Positions 19,998 to 32,185 of a stretch of 36,207 nucleotides of DNA are shown piece after piece. The position numbers were made by a program, and so were the translations under genes. Source of the stretch: Usnea hakonensis. Lineage: Eukaryota > Ascomycota > Lecanoromycetes > Lecanorales > Parmeliaceae. Every line of letters begins with the position of its first letter. The first letter of the stretch is position 1. Location: NCBI GenBank assembly GCA_013423325.1, contig BLJB01000574.1, positions 1 to 36,207 on the forward strand, in the 5' to 3' direction. Below the pieces are notes generated by a model. The model ran no database searches, was not told the origin of the DNA, and saw only the letters and a program-made list of their open reading frames with translations.

Positions 19998-21481
19998 AAT
20001 CTTAAAAGGCTTTCTAATATTTATTCGAGTATATAATAATTATAATATTATCTAGTTTTAAAAAGGGAGAAATATTAATTTCCTCTAAAAATACTAATTA
20101 AGATATTATATTAAATAATAATAATATCTTTAAAGAAAGTAGTCTATAATATCTTAATTAATCTAAATATAATAATTTAATAGAAATATATAAGATAGAT
20201 AGTAATAAAAAGATATCTATATTTTAGAACTTTTTATTACGCCTAAATATCTATACTATATTATACTATAATAATATTATTACTAAATATATTATAATAA
20301 ATAATTATATAATATTTAGTAGAGAAAATAAGTATTATTTTTTTAAAAAAGTAATAATATAAATTAATTTTTAAGATATAAAAAAGGTCCTTTTTACTAA
20401 AAAAAGTATATATTAAACTTTATATTTTCTACTAGCTAGTTCCTTTATATAATCTAAGCCTAAATTAATATAGTAAGTTATTATAATATATATATAATAC
20501 TCTATCTTACTAAATAACTTATTACTATACTTTAAGACTAGTAAAAATATTACTAATAATAATAGAAACTCTCTATAATTATTTATATTAGTACTAGAAG
20601 ATATAATATATATAAAGCCTCTAATAATAGTATATCTAAACCGGTCTTATATAGTTAATATATTATAATAGCCGGTACGGCTAAATCTAAATATTAATAA
20701 TAATTTTTTATACTAACTTTAAATAGCCTATAATATCGATTACTATAAACCTAATATAGTACTATTAAGGAAAGCGGGTATCTAGTAGTACTAAAAATTT
20801 AATTTTTATAACTAGTTAATTATCTATCCTATTACTTAATACTTATAGATTAGACTATATTATATACTTACTTAATCTACTACTCTAATTAGTTACTACT
20901 ATATTTAATTTACTATAATTAATTAACTTTTCTACTACTCTACTTAATCTATTATAATTAGTTAACTTTTTTACTACTCTATTTAATCTACTATAATTAG
21001 TTACCTTTTCTACTACTCTACTTAATCTATTATAATTAGTTAACTTTACTATTACTATCTATATTTAATATAATACTAATTCCCGCTTATTAGTCTATTT
21101 TCTATTTAAGTTTCTACTAATATACCCCTATTATTAGTTATTTCTACTATTATACCCTTACTATTAGTTAGATCTGAAACTTTACCTACTCTTAACTAGA
21201 TATTTACTAATACTTAATTACTAGAGTATCTTAATATCGGGTAGCTTTTAAAATTAACGAGTTTATTATAGTAAGGGGTATATATTTTAGCCGTATAGAT
21301 AGGGTTTTCCTATATTAATTATTATCTAGAAAGACTCGGTTATTTATATATATTATATATATATAGGGTTTTAAGAGTAGCGAGAAATATAATCTAGTTA
21401 TTAAAATACTATTATTAAAGCTAGGTAAAACTACTATAATAGAGATTATTAGATTACTAGAAATTAGAGTAAAAAAGTATT
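19998..21481 (+). pseudogene. Large tnp2/Plavaka-like transposase remnant, part 2 (C-terminal)
   Basis: Continues the frame seen just before the gag-only element once that element and one ATTAT copy are removed. It decodes to F-K-K-G-E-I near 20056, L-L-R-L-N-I-Y near 20235, N-F-stop-D-I-K-K-V-L-F-T-K-K near 20358-20405, L-L-A-S-S-F near 20430, and A-Y-N-I-D-Y-Y-K-P-N near 20730. Then come a repeat insert and, at 21241-21475, a segment ending in S-R-I-D-R-V-F-L-Y-Q-L-L-S-R-K-T-R-L-F and K-I-L-L-L-K-L-G-K. The last segment resembles the C-terminal domain of the same fungal family in which an I-x-R-I-D-R-I-F-x-H-Q-L motif recurs. The frame changes at least once between 20760 and 21241. The gypsy element cuts the gene near its end. 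Confidence 0.5.
20880..21046 (+). repeat. 39-bp tandem repeat (13 codons), four copies
   Basis: The motif TTAAC/TTACC recurs at 20923, 20962, 21001 and 21040, exactly 39 bp apart. Units contain CTACTCTACTTAATCTA and TATAATTAGTTAAC. The array sits in the C-terminal half of the transposase remnant, keeps frame, and would encode a Ser/Thr/Leu/Asn/Gln-rich 13-residue repeat. Confidence 0.85.
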
Positions 21482-21660
21482 TGTAAGCGTATGGCTTATA
21501 TGGCTTAATGGCTTAATCTAGGAAGGTATAATGGCTTAGTCTAGGAAGGTACGACTAGGCCTTAAAGGCTTCTTATATATAAATCCCGAGTACTCTAAGT
21601 CTTTTATTATCCTTAAGAATTAAGATTATAACTAAGATAATTATACTATATATATTATAC
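21482..21660 (+). repeat. Probable gypsy 5' LTR
   Basis: Starts TGTAAGCG with GGCTTAATGG-type repeats and a TATATAAAT box at about 21575, followed by CCCGAGTACTCTAAG. The layout suits an LTR with promoter. The 3' limit and primer-binding site are not certain, because the second LTR is outside the window. Confidence 0.45.
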
Positions 21661-21689
21661 TCTAAGCGAGATAAATATTAGACTATTAT

Positions 21690-22830
21690 ATTAATTCTTT
21701 TTAACTTTAAAAGCTTAGCTTATATTAATACTACAGAACCTATAACCTCTTTATAGCTAGATACTATAAAATACTTAGTAACCCCTTATAGATTAAATTA
21801 CGATTTTCTAACCCTTTTATCCTTACTAATATATATAGATAAGCCTCTATCTATATCGAGTCCGGGTATCTCTATTAATCGAGAGACCGCTAAATAGTTA
21901 TTAGAGTAAATATAAGTCTTAGAAAGAGAAGCTATCTTATACGCTTTCTAAAATACTTAAAAAGGAAGGGTATTAATAGATCTTTAAGATTTAATACTAT
22001 TCTATATAATTTATAATAGCTTAATAGTAACCTTATTTATAAGGATAAAAATTATAATATAAGATTAGAAAATTAGATATAATAAGCCTCTACTCTTTAT
22101 AAGGCCTTCTATAGATATTAGATTATAAATTATAAATTTAAATAATTTTTTTAATCTATAGTTAATTAAAAGTTTAGCTATTTATTATAGATTTCTATCT
22201 AGGCCCGAAAATTAAAAAATAAACTTAATTAATAAGATTAATAAGGAATTAGAGTACTTTCGAGAACTAGAAGTTATTATAAAAGTAGCTATTAAAAAAT
22301 TACTTTATTAGAGATATAGTATTAGATATAGAATTTAAAATAAAATATATTTATATAAAACTCTCTAAATCTATCTAAGATTTTATTAACTATTTTAAGA
22401 TTCTTATAATAGACCTTTTCTAGAATAATTTTACTATTTATTATATATTTCGAAAAAAATTATTATTTAAGATACTTAATCGGATTTATTAATTTTAGAT
22501 AATATTACTAAATATCTTTATAAGGTTTAAATAAGTAGTTTAATAAGTAGAAAACTATATTAAAATAAATAAGAGGATTATTAAAGATAGAGATAATATA
22601 AAAAATAATAAATAAAAGAAGGTTTAATTTACTACTATTATTAAAGGATCTAATAGACCCCGCTTATAGTCGCCTTAACTAGATAATACCTCTAGAACTA
22701 ATAAGATAAAATAAGTTAATATTTATAATAACTATTAAAAGAAGAAATAAGAGATTAAGATATATATATATTATAATATTAAGGGATATTAGATAGAGAA
22801 CTATATTAAAATATTATTAGATTATAGTTA
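21690..22830 (+). pseudogene. Gypsy gag, RIP-broken
   Basis: Capsid-type structural protein. Decoded sequence from about 21690 is helical and charged. A zinc knuckle can be read at about 22758-22815 as Y-x2-Y-x4-Y-x4-Y, where C-x2-C-x4-H-x4-C stood: all three Cys (TGC/TGT) and the His (CAT) have become TAT by RIP-type transitions. It is preceded by a Lys-rich stretch. Many TAA/TAG stops. Confidence 0.6.
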
Positions 22831-22979
22831 TCTAAAAAAGTACTTATAATAGTTAAGACTATATTACGGGATTAAAAGGCCTTTAAGGATTAAATTAAAT
22901 ATCTAATATCTCTAATTTTATTAAGATTAAAGTTATACGAGTAAGATAGATAACTTATAAAATTAGAAAAGGCTTTAGA

Positions 22980-25371
22980 ATAGAAATTATTATAAATAAT
23001 TTTTTAGAACTCTTAAAAATATAGATATAATTAAAAGAATAATATTACTATTTAAGTTTAAATTTATAATAATATAACTATTTAATTATAATTATAAGTA
23101 TTAATTAATTATAAGATAATTACTAACTTTATTAAAATATCTTTTATTAAATCTTTAAGAATTATACTATTATATATAAAGATAACTAAAATAATTAATA
23201 TTAATAAAAATATTATTAGCCTAATATCCTCTAATACTCTATATCGAATTAGAATTAATAATTATTATTATATCTTTCGAGCTATTCTAATAAAGGGCTA
23301 ATAGATTATCTTAAATCTATTATAGCTTTAAAAAATAAATTCTATTATTAATTAGAAAATAGGTTAAATAACTATAATAGAAAAAATTAGAATATTATAA
23401 TAGTTCGACTTTAAAAAAGAGATTAGAGATAAGATTATATATATCTATTATATCTTTTTAGAGGCCTTAATAGGGCCTAGTAAAACTAAGATTCTTCTAA
23501 TAGTATATATTAAATATACTAATATCTTTAATAAGAATATAGATATTAAACTACCCCCTTATAGAGGTAAATTTAACTATTTAATAGATTTTTAATTAAG
23601 GGTAATATCTTTCTTTAAACCTCTCTATAATCTTTCTAAAATTAAATTAGAAGTACTAAAAGACTATATTAAATAAAATCTAAAATTAGATTTTATTAAA
23701 TATTCTAAATTCTCTATAGGAGCGTTTATTCTATTTATTAAAAAGAAAGATAGAGGGCTACGTTTTTATATAGATTATAAAGGCTTTAATATAATTACTA
23801 TTAAAGATTAATACTCTATTCTATTAATTTCTAAAATTCTTAATTAACTTTATTATATAAAGAAATATATTAAGATTAATCTCTAAGGGGTTTATAATTT
23901 ACTTTAAATTAAAAAAGATAATAAGTAAAAAATAGTTTTCTAAACTAGATATAGATTATTTAAATATTATATAATATTTTTTAAACTAGCTAATACCCCC
24001 TTAACTTTCTAATTATATATTAATAAGACTTTTATATACTTTATTAATATTACTATAATTATATATTTAAACGATATTTTAATCTATTTAAAAAATATTA
24101 ATAACTATAAAAAGTATATTAAATAAGTTTTAAATACTTTTAGAGTCTATAGCCTTTTTATTAAGCTAGAAAAGTATAAATTTAATATTAATATTATTAA
24201 ATTTCTAAATTATATTATTAATTTTAATAATATCTTAATAGATTTAGAAAGGGTTATAATAATTATTAATTAATTAACCTTTAAAATAATAAAATAAGTC
24301 TAATTATTTTTAAATTTTTTTTTTTTTTAAAGGTTTATTTATAACTATAATAGAATAGCTAAAGATCTAATTAAATTTATAAAGGCTTTAAAGCTTTTTA
24401 TCTAATTAATTATTATTAAATTTATTTTTAAAGAGTTAAAGGCTATCTTTATAAGAGCTCTTTTACTAGTTTATTATAATCCTTAAAGGCCCTTTATTAT
24501 TAAGATAGATATTAATATATATACTATTTTAGATATCCTTTTATAGAAGTAAAATAATATCTATATTTATTTAATAATATTTTATAATAGAAAATTTATA
24601 TTTATAAAAATAAATTATAATACCCCTAATTAAAAACTATTAATTATTATAATATTATTTTAAATATAATAGTAGTATCTTAAAGGCTTATTATATTAGA
24701 TTATAATTATTATAGATTATTATAACTTAAAGTCCTTTCTAACTATAAAGACTTTAAGTTAAAAATAGGCTTATTAAGCCGAATTTCTATTAATATATAA
24801 TTTCGAAATCTAGTACTAATTTAGAAAATAGAACCTTATAAATACCTCCTCGAAAAGGGTAGATTATAATAAGTCTAATATATTATATATTATAGTTCTA
24901 TTTTTTAAGCTAATTACTACTTTAATTATAAAAGACTATAAAATATTAAAAAATATTATAGAGAACTTAAACTAATTAAAGTAAAAGAATTTAGAGCTAA
25001 AGATTTTTAAAAAGTAAAAGGGTTTAAAGCTAGAGATCTCTAAAGAGTAGAAAGATAAAGTTTCTAAATTATTATAGATTATCTTATAGAAGATTATTAA
25101 GAAACTACTATCTTATTTAAAGATTTAAATTATAAATAGACTTAATTTTAAATAATTAATAAGGCTCTTATACTTTTAAAGAAATTAATTATTTATACTT
25201 TATAATAAAGTCTTAAGATTTAGAGTCCTCTAAAATTTCTATAACTTTCTAACTACTAGTTATATAGATTAAAATAGAACCCTTATTATATTTAAGCGCT
25301 AGTTCTATTAATTATAAATAATAAAGGATATAAATAAATATATCTAAATTTATAATATATATTAGAGAGTA
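22980..25371 (+). pseudogene. Gypsy pol: RT, RNase H and start of integrase
   Basis: RT: K-K-K-D-R-G-L-R-F-Y-I-D-Y-K-G-F-N at about 23741-23791, then Y-S-I-L-L-I near 23813, I-N-L-stop-G-V-Y-N-L-L near 23875-23905, F-K-L-A-N-T-P-L-T-F near 23980-24010, and Y-L-N-D-I-L at about 24065-24082 (Y-L-D-D-I-L with D to N). RNase H: I-I-K-I-D-I-N near 24497-24520 (family E-T-D-A-S), S/N-R-K-F near 24588 and I-I-D-Y-Y-N-L near 24712 (family T-D-H-K-N-L). The later part decodes as the linker and beginning of integrase. A protease should lie near 22980-23200, but its D-S/T-G motif is not readable. Confidence 0.8.
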
Positions 25372-25376
25372 AAAAG

Positions 25377-25464
25377 TGTCAAAATATGGGGTAGGACACA
25401 TAGTAGTTGTATTCACTATGGATCTCTATGAAGGAAAGCNNNNNNNNNNNNNNNNNNNNNNNNN
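25377..25464 (-). repeat. Copia-2 3' LTR, part hidden by an N gap
   Basis: Positions 25377-25439 match the first 63 bases of the right LTR, without the RIP changes seen there (TGTC, TTGTATT, CTATGG kept). Ns at 25440-25464 then replace the rest. By comparison with copia-3, about 70 bases (the LTR remainder with its palindromes, plus the start of the interior) are missing behind 25 Ns. Confidence 0.88.
25440..25464. other. Assembly gap (25 N)
   Basis: The gap removes the LTR section that in the other copy carries the twin GTCACGTGAC palindromes. Copia-3 (33040-33115) shows what should be there, so the stated gap length is too short. Confidence 0.85.
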
Positions 25465-26330
25465 CGCATGCTTCGTAGACCCCCTATACCCCCCCTTGGC
25501 GAACGCCGGGTAACTAAAGTGAATTTCTACAGGGTAATAGAGGTAAAAAAATGAACGCCGGGTTACTATAGTAAAAATATCATAACACCCCCCTAGCGCA
25601 TTTTGGAAGCATTTGAAAAATCCCAGATTTCGAAGTTTACGAAACATGAAACCCGAATATAGTTAGCGCGAACGCAGGGTAACATGAATACAGGGTAAGT
25701 ACTAGGTAATATAAATATAGGATGACCCCCCATACCCCCCCTGGTGAATACACCCCCCCCTGGTAAATACAGGGTAACCAGAGTGAATAAAATAGATCTG
25801 AAAATGACTATATCAAACCATACAACACCAAAAATCAGGCAGTGCAGCATCCAAATTCCACTTTTTGCAAAAACACGGTTATTTGAAATCTTTTTTCACA
25901 ATACATCGAGTACACACCAAAAATCAACCAAAGTAAGGTCGGAGGATATATGTAAGGGTACATAAATATAAGTAGTACAAATGTTCCGAATATAAGTAAT
26001 AAATACTCCGAACACTATATAAGATCCTACAAGGCCTAATAGGCCGATCCATAAAAAAATGGTAGATTGCTCTAGTAGTAATAACAGCAGTAATTAGGGT
26101 ACTAACCCGAGGCATTAAGGACCTATTTGGCCATAGTAGTAAGAGTATTTGGTATAGCTATTCATTAAATAGCAAGTCCACATAATACCAAGCCTAATAT
26201 TGGGGCTCTACGGGCGCGGGTAGATCACCCGAAATACGGGGGCCAATAGAATCGCCCCCCTAGATCATGGCAATGGTGATTCATTGAAATGGTATATAGA
26301 AATGGTACAAGCTCCCCTGGAACAGGACTA
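25465..26330 (-). other. Copia-2 3' non-coding region with GGGTAAC and C-run repeats
   Basis: Mostly unRIPed. Variants of GAA(C/T)(G/A)C(C/A)GGGTAAC occur at 25501, 25554, 25668 and 25685, with shorter forms at 25528 and 25766. Runs of 5 to 9 Cs stand at about 25479-25497, 25588, 25726-25741 and 25750-25760. The block shared with copia-1 lies at about 25850-25956. Open frames here on either strand (25426-26115) show no domain and no conservation with copia-3, so I regard them as chance. Confidence 0.7.
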
Positions 26331-26339
26331 CGTCACGGA

Positions 26340-29300
26340 GGTACTTCCAGGCCAATAAGATCCCGAAATCTATCAAATTTGTCTTTATACAGGGCCTTAG
26401 TAAGCCCGTTAGCAACCTGTCTATCAGTAGGAACATATTCTAATACCACATTCCCAGCAGTGACCTATTCGCGTATATAGTAGTACTAAATATCAATATA
26501 CTTAGTGCGTATATGGAACTAGGGGTTCTTAGCTAGTACTATAGCTCCCTAGTTATCACAATAGATAACCACTATCTTAGTAGCTTAGTCACTAGGATTG
26601 AGTTAATCTAAGAGACCACGTAGCCATACCGCTTCCTTAGTGGCTTACATTTGGCCAATATACTCGGCCTTATAGGTTAAAAGTACTATAGTAGGTTATC
26701 GCTTAGATAACCAGCTAATTGCAGTACTACCTATATCGAAGACGTACCCCGAAGTAGATTATCGAGTATCTTAATTACTAGCCTAGTCGGTATCGGTATA
26801 CCTTATTAGAGGTTTGAGTTCCCCCCTAAAGACTAATTAGTAGTTAATAGTTTATCTAAGATACCAGAAGATCTATTTAACTACTTTCTAGTGAGACTTA
26901 TTTAGATTAGAGCCATATCGGGATACTACTAAGACGGTATACGCGATATCTAGTCTCGTGCCTAGTATTGTATATACTAGTGAGCCGATAGCCGACTAGT
27001 AAGCCGTACGAGAAGCCTTAGTAGCCTAGAAATCTTCTTTAGTAGCCTAATACTTCTCTATACCTATCGGCGTTGGGGTTCCTTTAGACTCCTATATACT
27101 ATACTTAGTAATAAATTTCTAAATATAGCCTACCTGGCCGAGTCGCAGGATTCGATTAGCCCGATCTCTAGTAACGGTTATACCGAGGTAGTAACGATAC
27201 TCGCCTAAATTAGTCATTTTAAAGCGCTCGTAGAGCTTATCTTTAATACGCTAAATAGCTCCCTTATCGGGTCCTACAAGTAGGATATCGTCTATATAGA
27301 TAGCGATAATAGTGGTACCATTACTAAAGACGGAGTAGTCGGCGGTAATAGGCTTAAACCCAAGCTCTATAAGGAATACTACCAGGGTATTATACTATAC
27401 CCTAGGGGATTATTTAAGGCTATACAGCGCCTTTTTCAGTTTGTATACCTTACTTTTACCAGACTCGAAGCCCGTAGGCTATATGACATAGATCGTCTCT
27501 TCTATATTGCCATATAGAAAGGCCGTTTTGACATCCATCTATTCCAATTCCTAGTCCAGGGCTACCGCTAGGGCGAAGATAGCTTTATAGCTTATAGGCT
27601 TTATAACGGAGACGAAAGTCTCATTGAAATCGATACCTTCGCGTTACTTAAAACCGCGTACTACCCAGCGTACTTTATATCTTACGACCTCTCCCTAAGG
27701 CCCTCGCTTAATTTTGTAGACCTATTTGCCTCCTAAGGTATATACGTTTGAGGGCAGATCTATAAGAGTCTATATCCTATTAGTTACTAGGGAGTCTACC
27801 TCTTCCTATATAGTAAGCTCCTAGTATATCTTTATATATTCGTCCGCTATTACCTCTTTATAGCTTTGAGATTTATATGGCTCGAGAGCGTTAGCTTTGG
27901 CTAGTAGAGAGAGAGGGTCTGGTATAAGATTATAGTATATCTATAGTATTTTATACCTTAATAGCTATTATCCCGAAGGCTAACTATCTATTATCGACTA
28001 AGTAGTAGGCTTTATACCTAAATACGCTAAATACGCCGAGTCCTTAGAGACTATTAAGGGTATAAGAGTACTATTACTAAGAATATTAGATGATTCTAGC
28101 CCTAGTACTATACCTAACGACTCCCCTAAAGCCGTACTTAGTAGTGGCGTATCTCCCCTTATAAGTCTCGGAGGCTATACTCTTATCGGCTACGCGACTA
28201 GTACTAACGCAATCGGGATTCTAACTATAGTTATATACTACTTAGTTATAGTAGAGTTAGCTACTTCGATAGAGTCTTCGCGTCTTCTCTTACTAATCTC
28301 CCCTAGAGACAATATTAAAGGAGTAGTCTCTACGTTATTAATAACGTTAATACGACGCTTATTACGAGTCTCTAAAAGACCCGAGTTATTAGCTTGTTAT
28401 ACCCCGGAAGGGGTGAGTTCTATTAGGGAGGGCTTAGGTAGGATATTGTTAATCTAATGTACGTTAGAGAAGACTTCGACTTTATTATTTAATAATAGTA
28501 TACAATAAAATCGGCCGCTTTAGTACCCGACTAGCTTACCTTTATAAGCGCGGTCTTAATACTTTGACTAGCCTATATTACCTAGATATACTTAACAATA
28601 GCCTATTTGGCCGATAATACGTAAATATAATAGGTCTAGAGGATATCCTATATACGCTTCGTAAGGGGTAATATCCCGACCCGAGATAGACTATACATTC
28701 CGAAGATAGTTGGAAGCCCGCACGAATTCAGACTAGAATCTCTGGGGTAACTAGCTTTCTTTAAGTATAGTACTAGCTTTTTATTGGATTATCTACCCGA
28801 GACGCTCTAATTTACCGTTTATTTAAGGGTTACTAGGTACGATACCTTCCTAGATAATACCCTTAGTAAGCCGAAAGGCGTATATTTCGTAATTATTATA
28901 TTCGGTACTATAGTCTATACGAAAGCGGGTATATTTGTAGTCCCCGTATTCTACTTAGTTCAGGAATAATTTAAATACCGTAAGGACTATAGGCCCTTCT
29001 TTATTTAGTAGAAATACGACGGTAGACCTAAGAGTCTTATTATCTAAGAAGGTAATTATCCACCGGTAGCTATTATAAGAAGTAGGGAACGGACCCTGAA
29101 TATTACTATAGATTAGGTCGTTTTCCTAGCGCCCTAGTTCTATATAACGCTTATGCGGTTCCACTTTTATATTGGCAATACTATATAGTTCGTAGGTATT
29201 AGTAGGAGGAGGAATAGTTAGATTTATACTAATACTTATTTTAGTAAGCTTCTTGAGGCTTTAGTAACCCAAATAGCCGTAGCGGCTATACCATATTCGC

Positions 29301-29860
29301 AAGGTCTCCTTATTGACTTAAGGCTCTGGGTTAGTAGCAAGTAAAGTTATAGTTAAGGGGGACTTATTATAAGCGGGGATGTCTCCATTAATAACTACTA
29401 GGTATATAGGGGCCTCGGTCCACGTATCAAGCGTATATAGACGATTACGTTAGCGCCTAAAGATAATACTATACTCCCCAATACTAATACTACCCGGTAC
29501 GAGCGTAACTTTTATACCTTAGTCCTTAAGCTACCCCTAAAAAATCAGGTTGAACTTACTTATAGATACGTACTAGACGTTATTAATAACCAGCGTACGT
29601 TTACCTCCGAGGCCTTTATATTAAAGATAAACTCGGCCGACTCCTTCGGCCAGGATATAGCCCGCAATACCGTTCACTTTAGCTAGTATCGCGAAGGGGG
29701 TAAAGATTTGAAATACTAACCAATCCTATACTATATACTAAGTATAACCGCTATTAATAAACTATAGTACCAAGAGTATAGCTACCGTAGATACCGAGGA
29801 AGTTTATACTATTATCTTCTAGGACGACTAAGACGGCTTAGAGGTAGATAGCTTAGAGGT
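26340..29860 (-). pseudogene. Copia-2 pol: protease, integrase, RT, RNase H
   Basis: Read on the minus strand. Protease: D-S-S-x-R-Q-H near 29770 and a following Q-D-W-x-V-F-Q segment. Integrase: a segment ending E-Y-N-N-Y-E-I near 28900 and I-N-G-K-L-E-R-L near 28800, giving the last acidic residue of D-D-E. RT: F-N-E-T-F-V-S-V-I-K-P near 27610, M-D-V-K-T-A-F-L-Y-G near 27520 and Y-I-D-D at 27287-27298. RNase H: K-A-E-Y-I-G and A-T-K-E-A-V-W-L-R at about 26672-26625. Several TAA/TAG stops inactivate it, fewer than in copia-1. Confidence 0.87.
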
Positions 29861-29879
29861 CCGGCTTTAGAGCCACTAA

Positions 29880-31750
29880 GAGTTTGCAATAAGACATATG
29901 GCTTTAGTTGGTTGCTCGGTATAGGCTATAAAGCTGAAAGCCGTAGGCTCGGTTACTGCTGCGGTAGCCTGGGTCTCGGTAGCGGGCTTTGCCTTATTGG
30001 AGGAGTTATTGTTATTGCCTCTACGGCCACCTCGGCCACCGCGTCCGCTACGTCCACGACCACGACCGCGAGTACTGCCATTATTATTGTTCTCCTTCTT
30101 TTTCAGATGGGGATGAAGAGAGGTATACTCTAAGTCGTTATACTAGTCCTTCTTACAGTAAGTGCAGTACTTGTAGATCTAGGTATATATACGAGAATTA
30201 CCTATATAGGCTCCTAATTAGATCTTAATATCGGTTCCCCTAGTAGCTACTAAAGCTATAACGCTCTGCGTATTATACATAAACGTGCCGTTAACTAGAG
30301 CGGCTAGTACTTGAGTCTTAGCCGAGGATATAGAGTTAGTAGGGTTCGTAACCGTATTTAGGAACCTCGTAATAGTATAGTCTAGATCGAACTTATATTC
30401 GCTATTATTATCGAAAGCGTTATAGGTTTAGTTATACTATTTATAGTACGCGTTATAGATAGAGTCTAGGCCTAAGTAGAAGTAATAGATTTTCTAGTTC
30501 TTATTAAATTAAAGCTTTAAGGATAGGGTATCAAACTCTTCTAGTATCTTAATAAAATCGTTAATATAGGTCTAAGGATTATTATCGTAATCTACTAGAT
30601 TAACCGTATCGAGCTTTCTAAAGGTAGAATTAAGGATGCCGGAGCCCCGAGGCTTATATTTCTTAAGGGTTATCTAGGCCTTTTTAGCATTAGTTTCGCT
30701 TTTGATTATAGAGCGAGGGTTACACTTATAACGAGACTTAAGTATCATATATATCTTATCGTGGGCTTATTCCTAGGCTTCGAGCTTCTTAGCAGTTACT
30801 CCTACTAGGGCGGTATAATCTTTCGTAATATAGCGCTATATACCTAGGAGCTTTAGCTCGTCTTCAAATTACTACTTCTATATTTAGTAGTTAGAGGCGC
30901 CTTTAAGCTTATCGATATTATTAAGATAGCTTAGAGAGGCTAAGATTTTAGTTTCTTCGGCTAATATAGCTTTACTTAGAAACCGAATAGATCGACATCA
31001 ATATCGGGCGGAATTTATAGTATTAATTTAGGGGTGGATTACCCTAAGGAAGGTATTAAATCAGCGCGCGAAATTAGAGTATACTCGCTATCTATCGCAC
31101 TATCTAGTATATACGTAAGTAATTTAAGCGTATTAGGAAAGTCTCTTTCGGCCCTAAAGTTAGCACGATCGAGCTTAGAGGTTTATTAATAATAATAGGC
31201 TATTACAGTATAATCGAGAGCGATTTAAGAAGAAATTTTATAGTACTTAGATCTAGATCTTAGGAAGTATAGTATAATAGAACGTTTCTAAGGAAACTTA
31301 GGCTTCTTTATAGGCTTTAGAATGCTCTCGTTTAAATCGCTTTGACTACTTCCTATTCCCATATCTTACGGTAAGTCTACCCTTAGCCGTTTAGTATAGG
31401 TCTTAGTATAGATATTAACTTCCGCTTAGTCATATTTCTCTTTATTATCGCGAGACGAGACAGGCTTATTTGCGTTAATAGTAGGGGTTCTCTTTCTCTT
31501 CTCCTTACGACGGCGTACCTTAGCCTGTTTGCTCGTGGCATCGGATTATACATTTCCTAGAGGAGGCTAGGGAGGCTGGGGCTATTAGCCCTAATCTTTG
31601 CTTACCTCTGCTTTTGCCTTAGCCTATAAGGGCTATAGAAGAGGTTAGGGCTTCTTCTTCTTATATTTGCCTTTGCCTTTACCTTTCCGCTTAGTCTTTA
31701 CTCTTACCTACAGTAGCTAGAATAGCTAGGATAGCTAGTTTTTAGCCGTT
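29880..31750 (-). pseudogene. Copia-2 gag, RIP-broken
   Basis: On the minus strand a copia gag frame precedes protease. A zinc knuckle stands at about 30190-30150 as Y-C-T-Y-C-K-K-D-x-Y, with the two first Cys kept and the His and last Cys positions read as Tyr. It is followed by an Asn-rich stretch and an Arg-Gly-Gly (RGG-like) tract at about 30075-30010, then an Ala/Thr/Pro linker. RGG tracts bind RNA and fit gag. A plus-strand frame at 29912-30228 is the reverse shadow of this tract. The 5' end of gag, to about 31750, is uncertain. Confidence 0.7.
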
Positions 31751-32185
31751 ATTACGAATATTATATAATTAACTTTAGACTAAGTCTAGATACTCGCTAC
31801 CGTATTTGCGGTGTTTCGGTATATAAATAAGGGTATATTCCCCTTTATTTAGCGTGTCCTACGTAGGGAAGGCAATCTTCTAGGGGCCGAATAGCTATAT
31901 AATTAGTTAATTTCGCGTAAGCCTTAGCGATACCTTGGCACTTAGTAAGCTTCGATATTAACGGCGTTAAGCCGAGGCTAGGGGTTTCCTAGCTACCGAA
32001 TTTACAACGAATTATAACCGTTCAGGCCTAAATAACTATTTATATATAGGGATTTCCACTTTTAAGAGGTTATTTAATAAACGATTAGATTACCGCTACA
32101 GTACTCTATAGCGGGGTAATTACTATACTAAGAGTCGCTATAGTTAGTATAGTTATAGTGTACTAGAATACTACCGGGGCGAACC
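31751..32185 (-). other. Copia-2 leader between primer-binding site and gag
   Basis: RIPed sequence with no recognisable coding motif. It contains TATAGTTATAGTGTACTAG near 32146-32165. Confidence 0.5.

Larger units (their letters stand above)
21482..25376 (+). mobile_element. Ty3/gypsy LTR retrotransposon, 5' part
   Basis: Begins with an LTR-like TGTAAGCGTATGGCTTATAT and runs gag, zinc knuckle, RT, RNase H and the start of integrase. It is interrupted at 25377 by copia-2 and resumes at 32325. RIP is very heavy. The right LTR is not in the window, so the boundaries rest on the 5' LTR-like start and on continuity across copia-2. Confidence 0.75.

Noticed and set aside
14000..21481. Possible secondary-metabolite or effector gene in the AT-rich compartment
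   Set aside because: Long frames there decode to transposase- and gag-like sequence. No intact start, signal peptide or biosynthetic domain was found.
25426..26115. Several open frames of 60-85 codons on both strands in the copia-2 3' region
   Set aside because: They overlap one another, partly run through Ns and are not conserved in copia-3; low stop density comes from little RIP and C runs.
29912..30228. Ser/Thr/Ala-rich plus-strand frames
   Set aside because: They are the reverse shadow of the RGG/Asn-rich gag tail on the minus strand.
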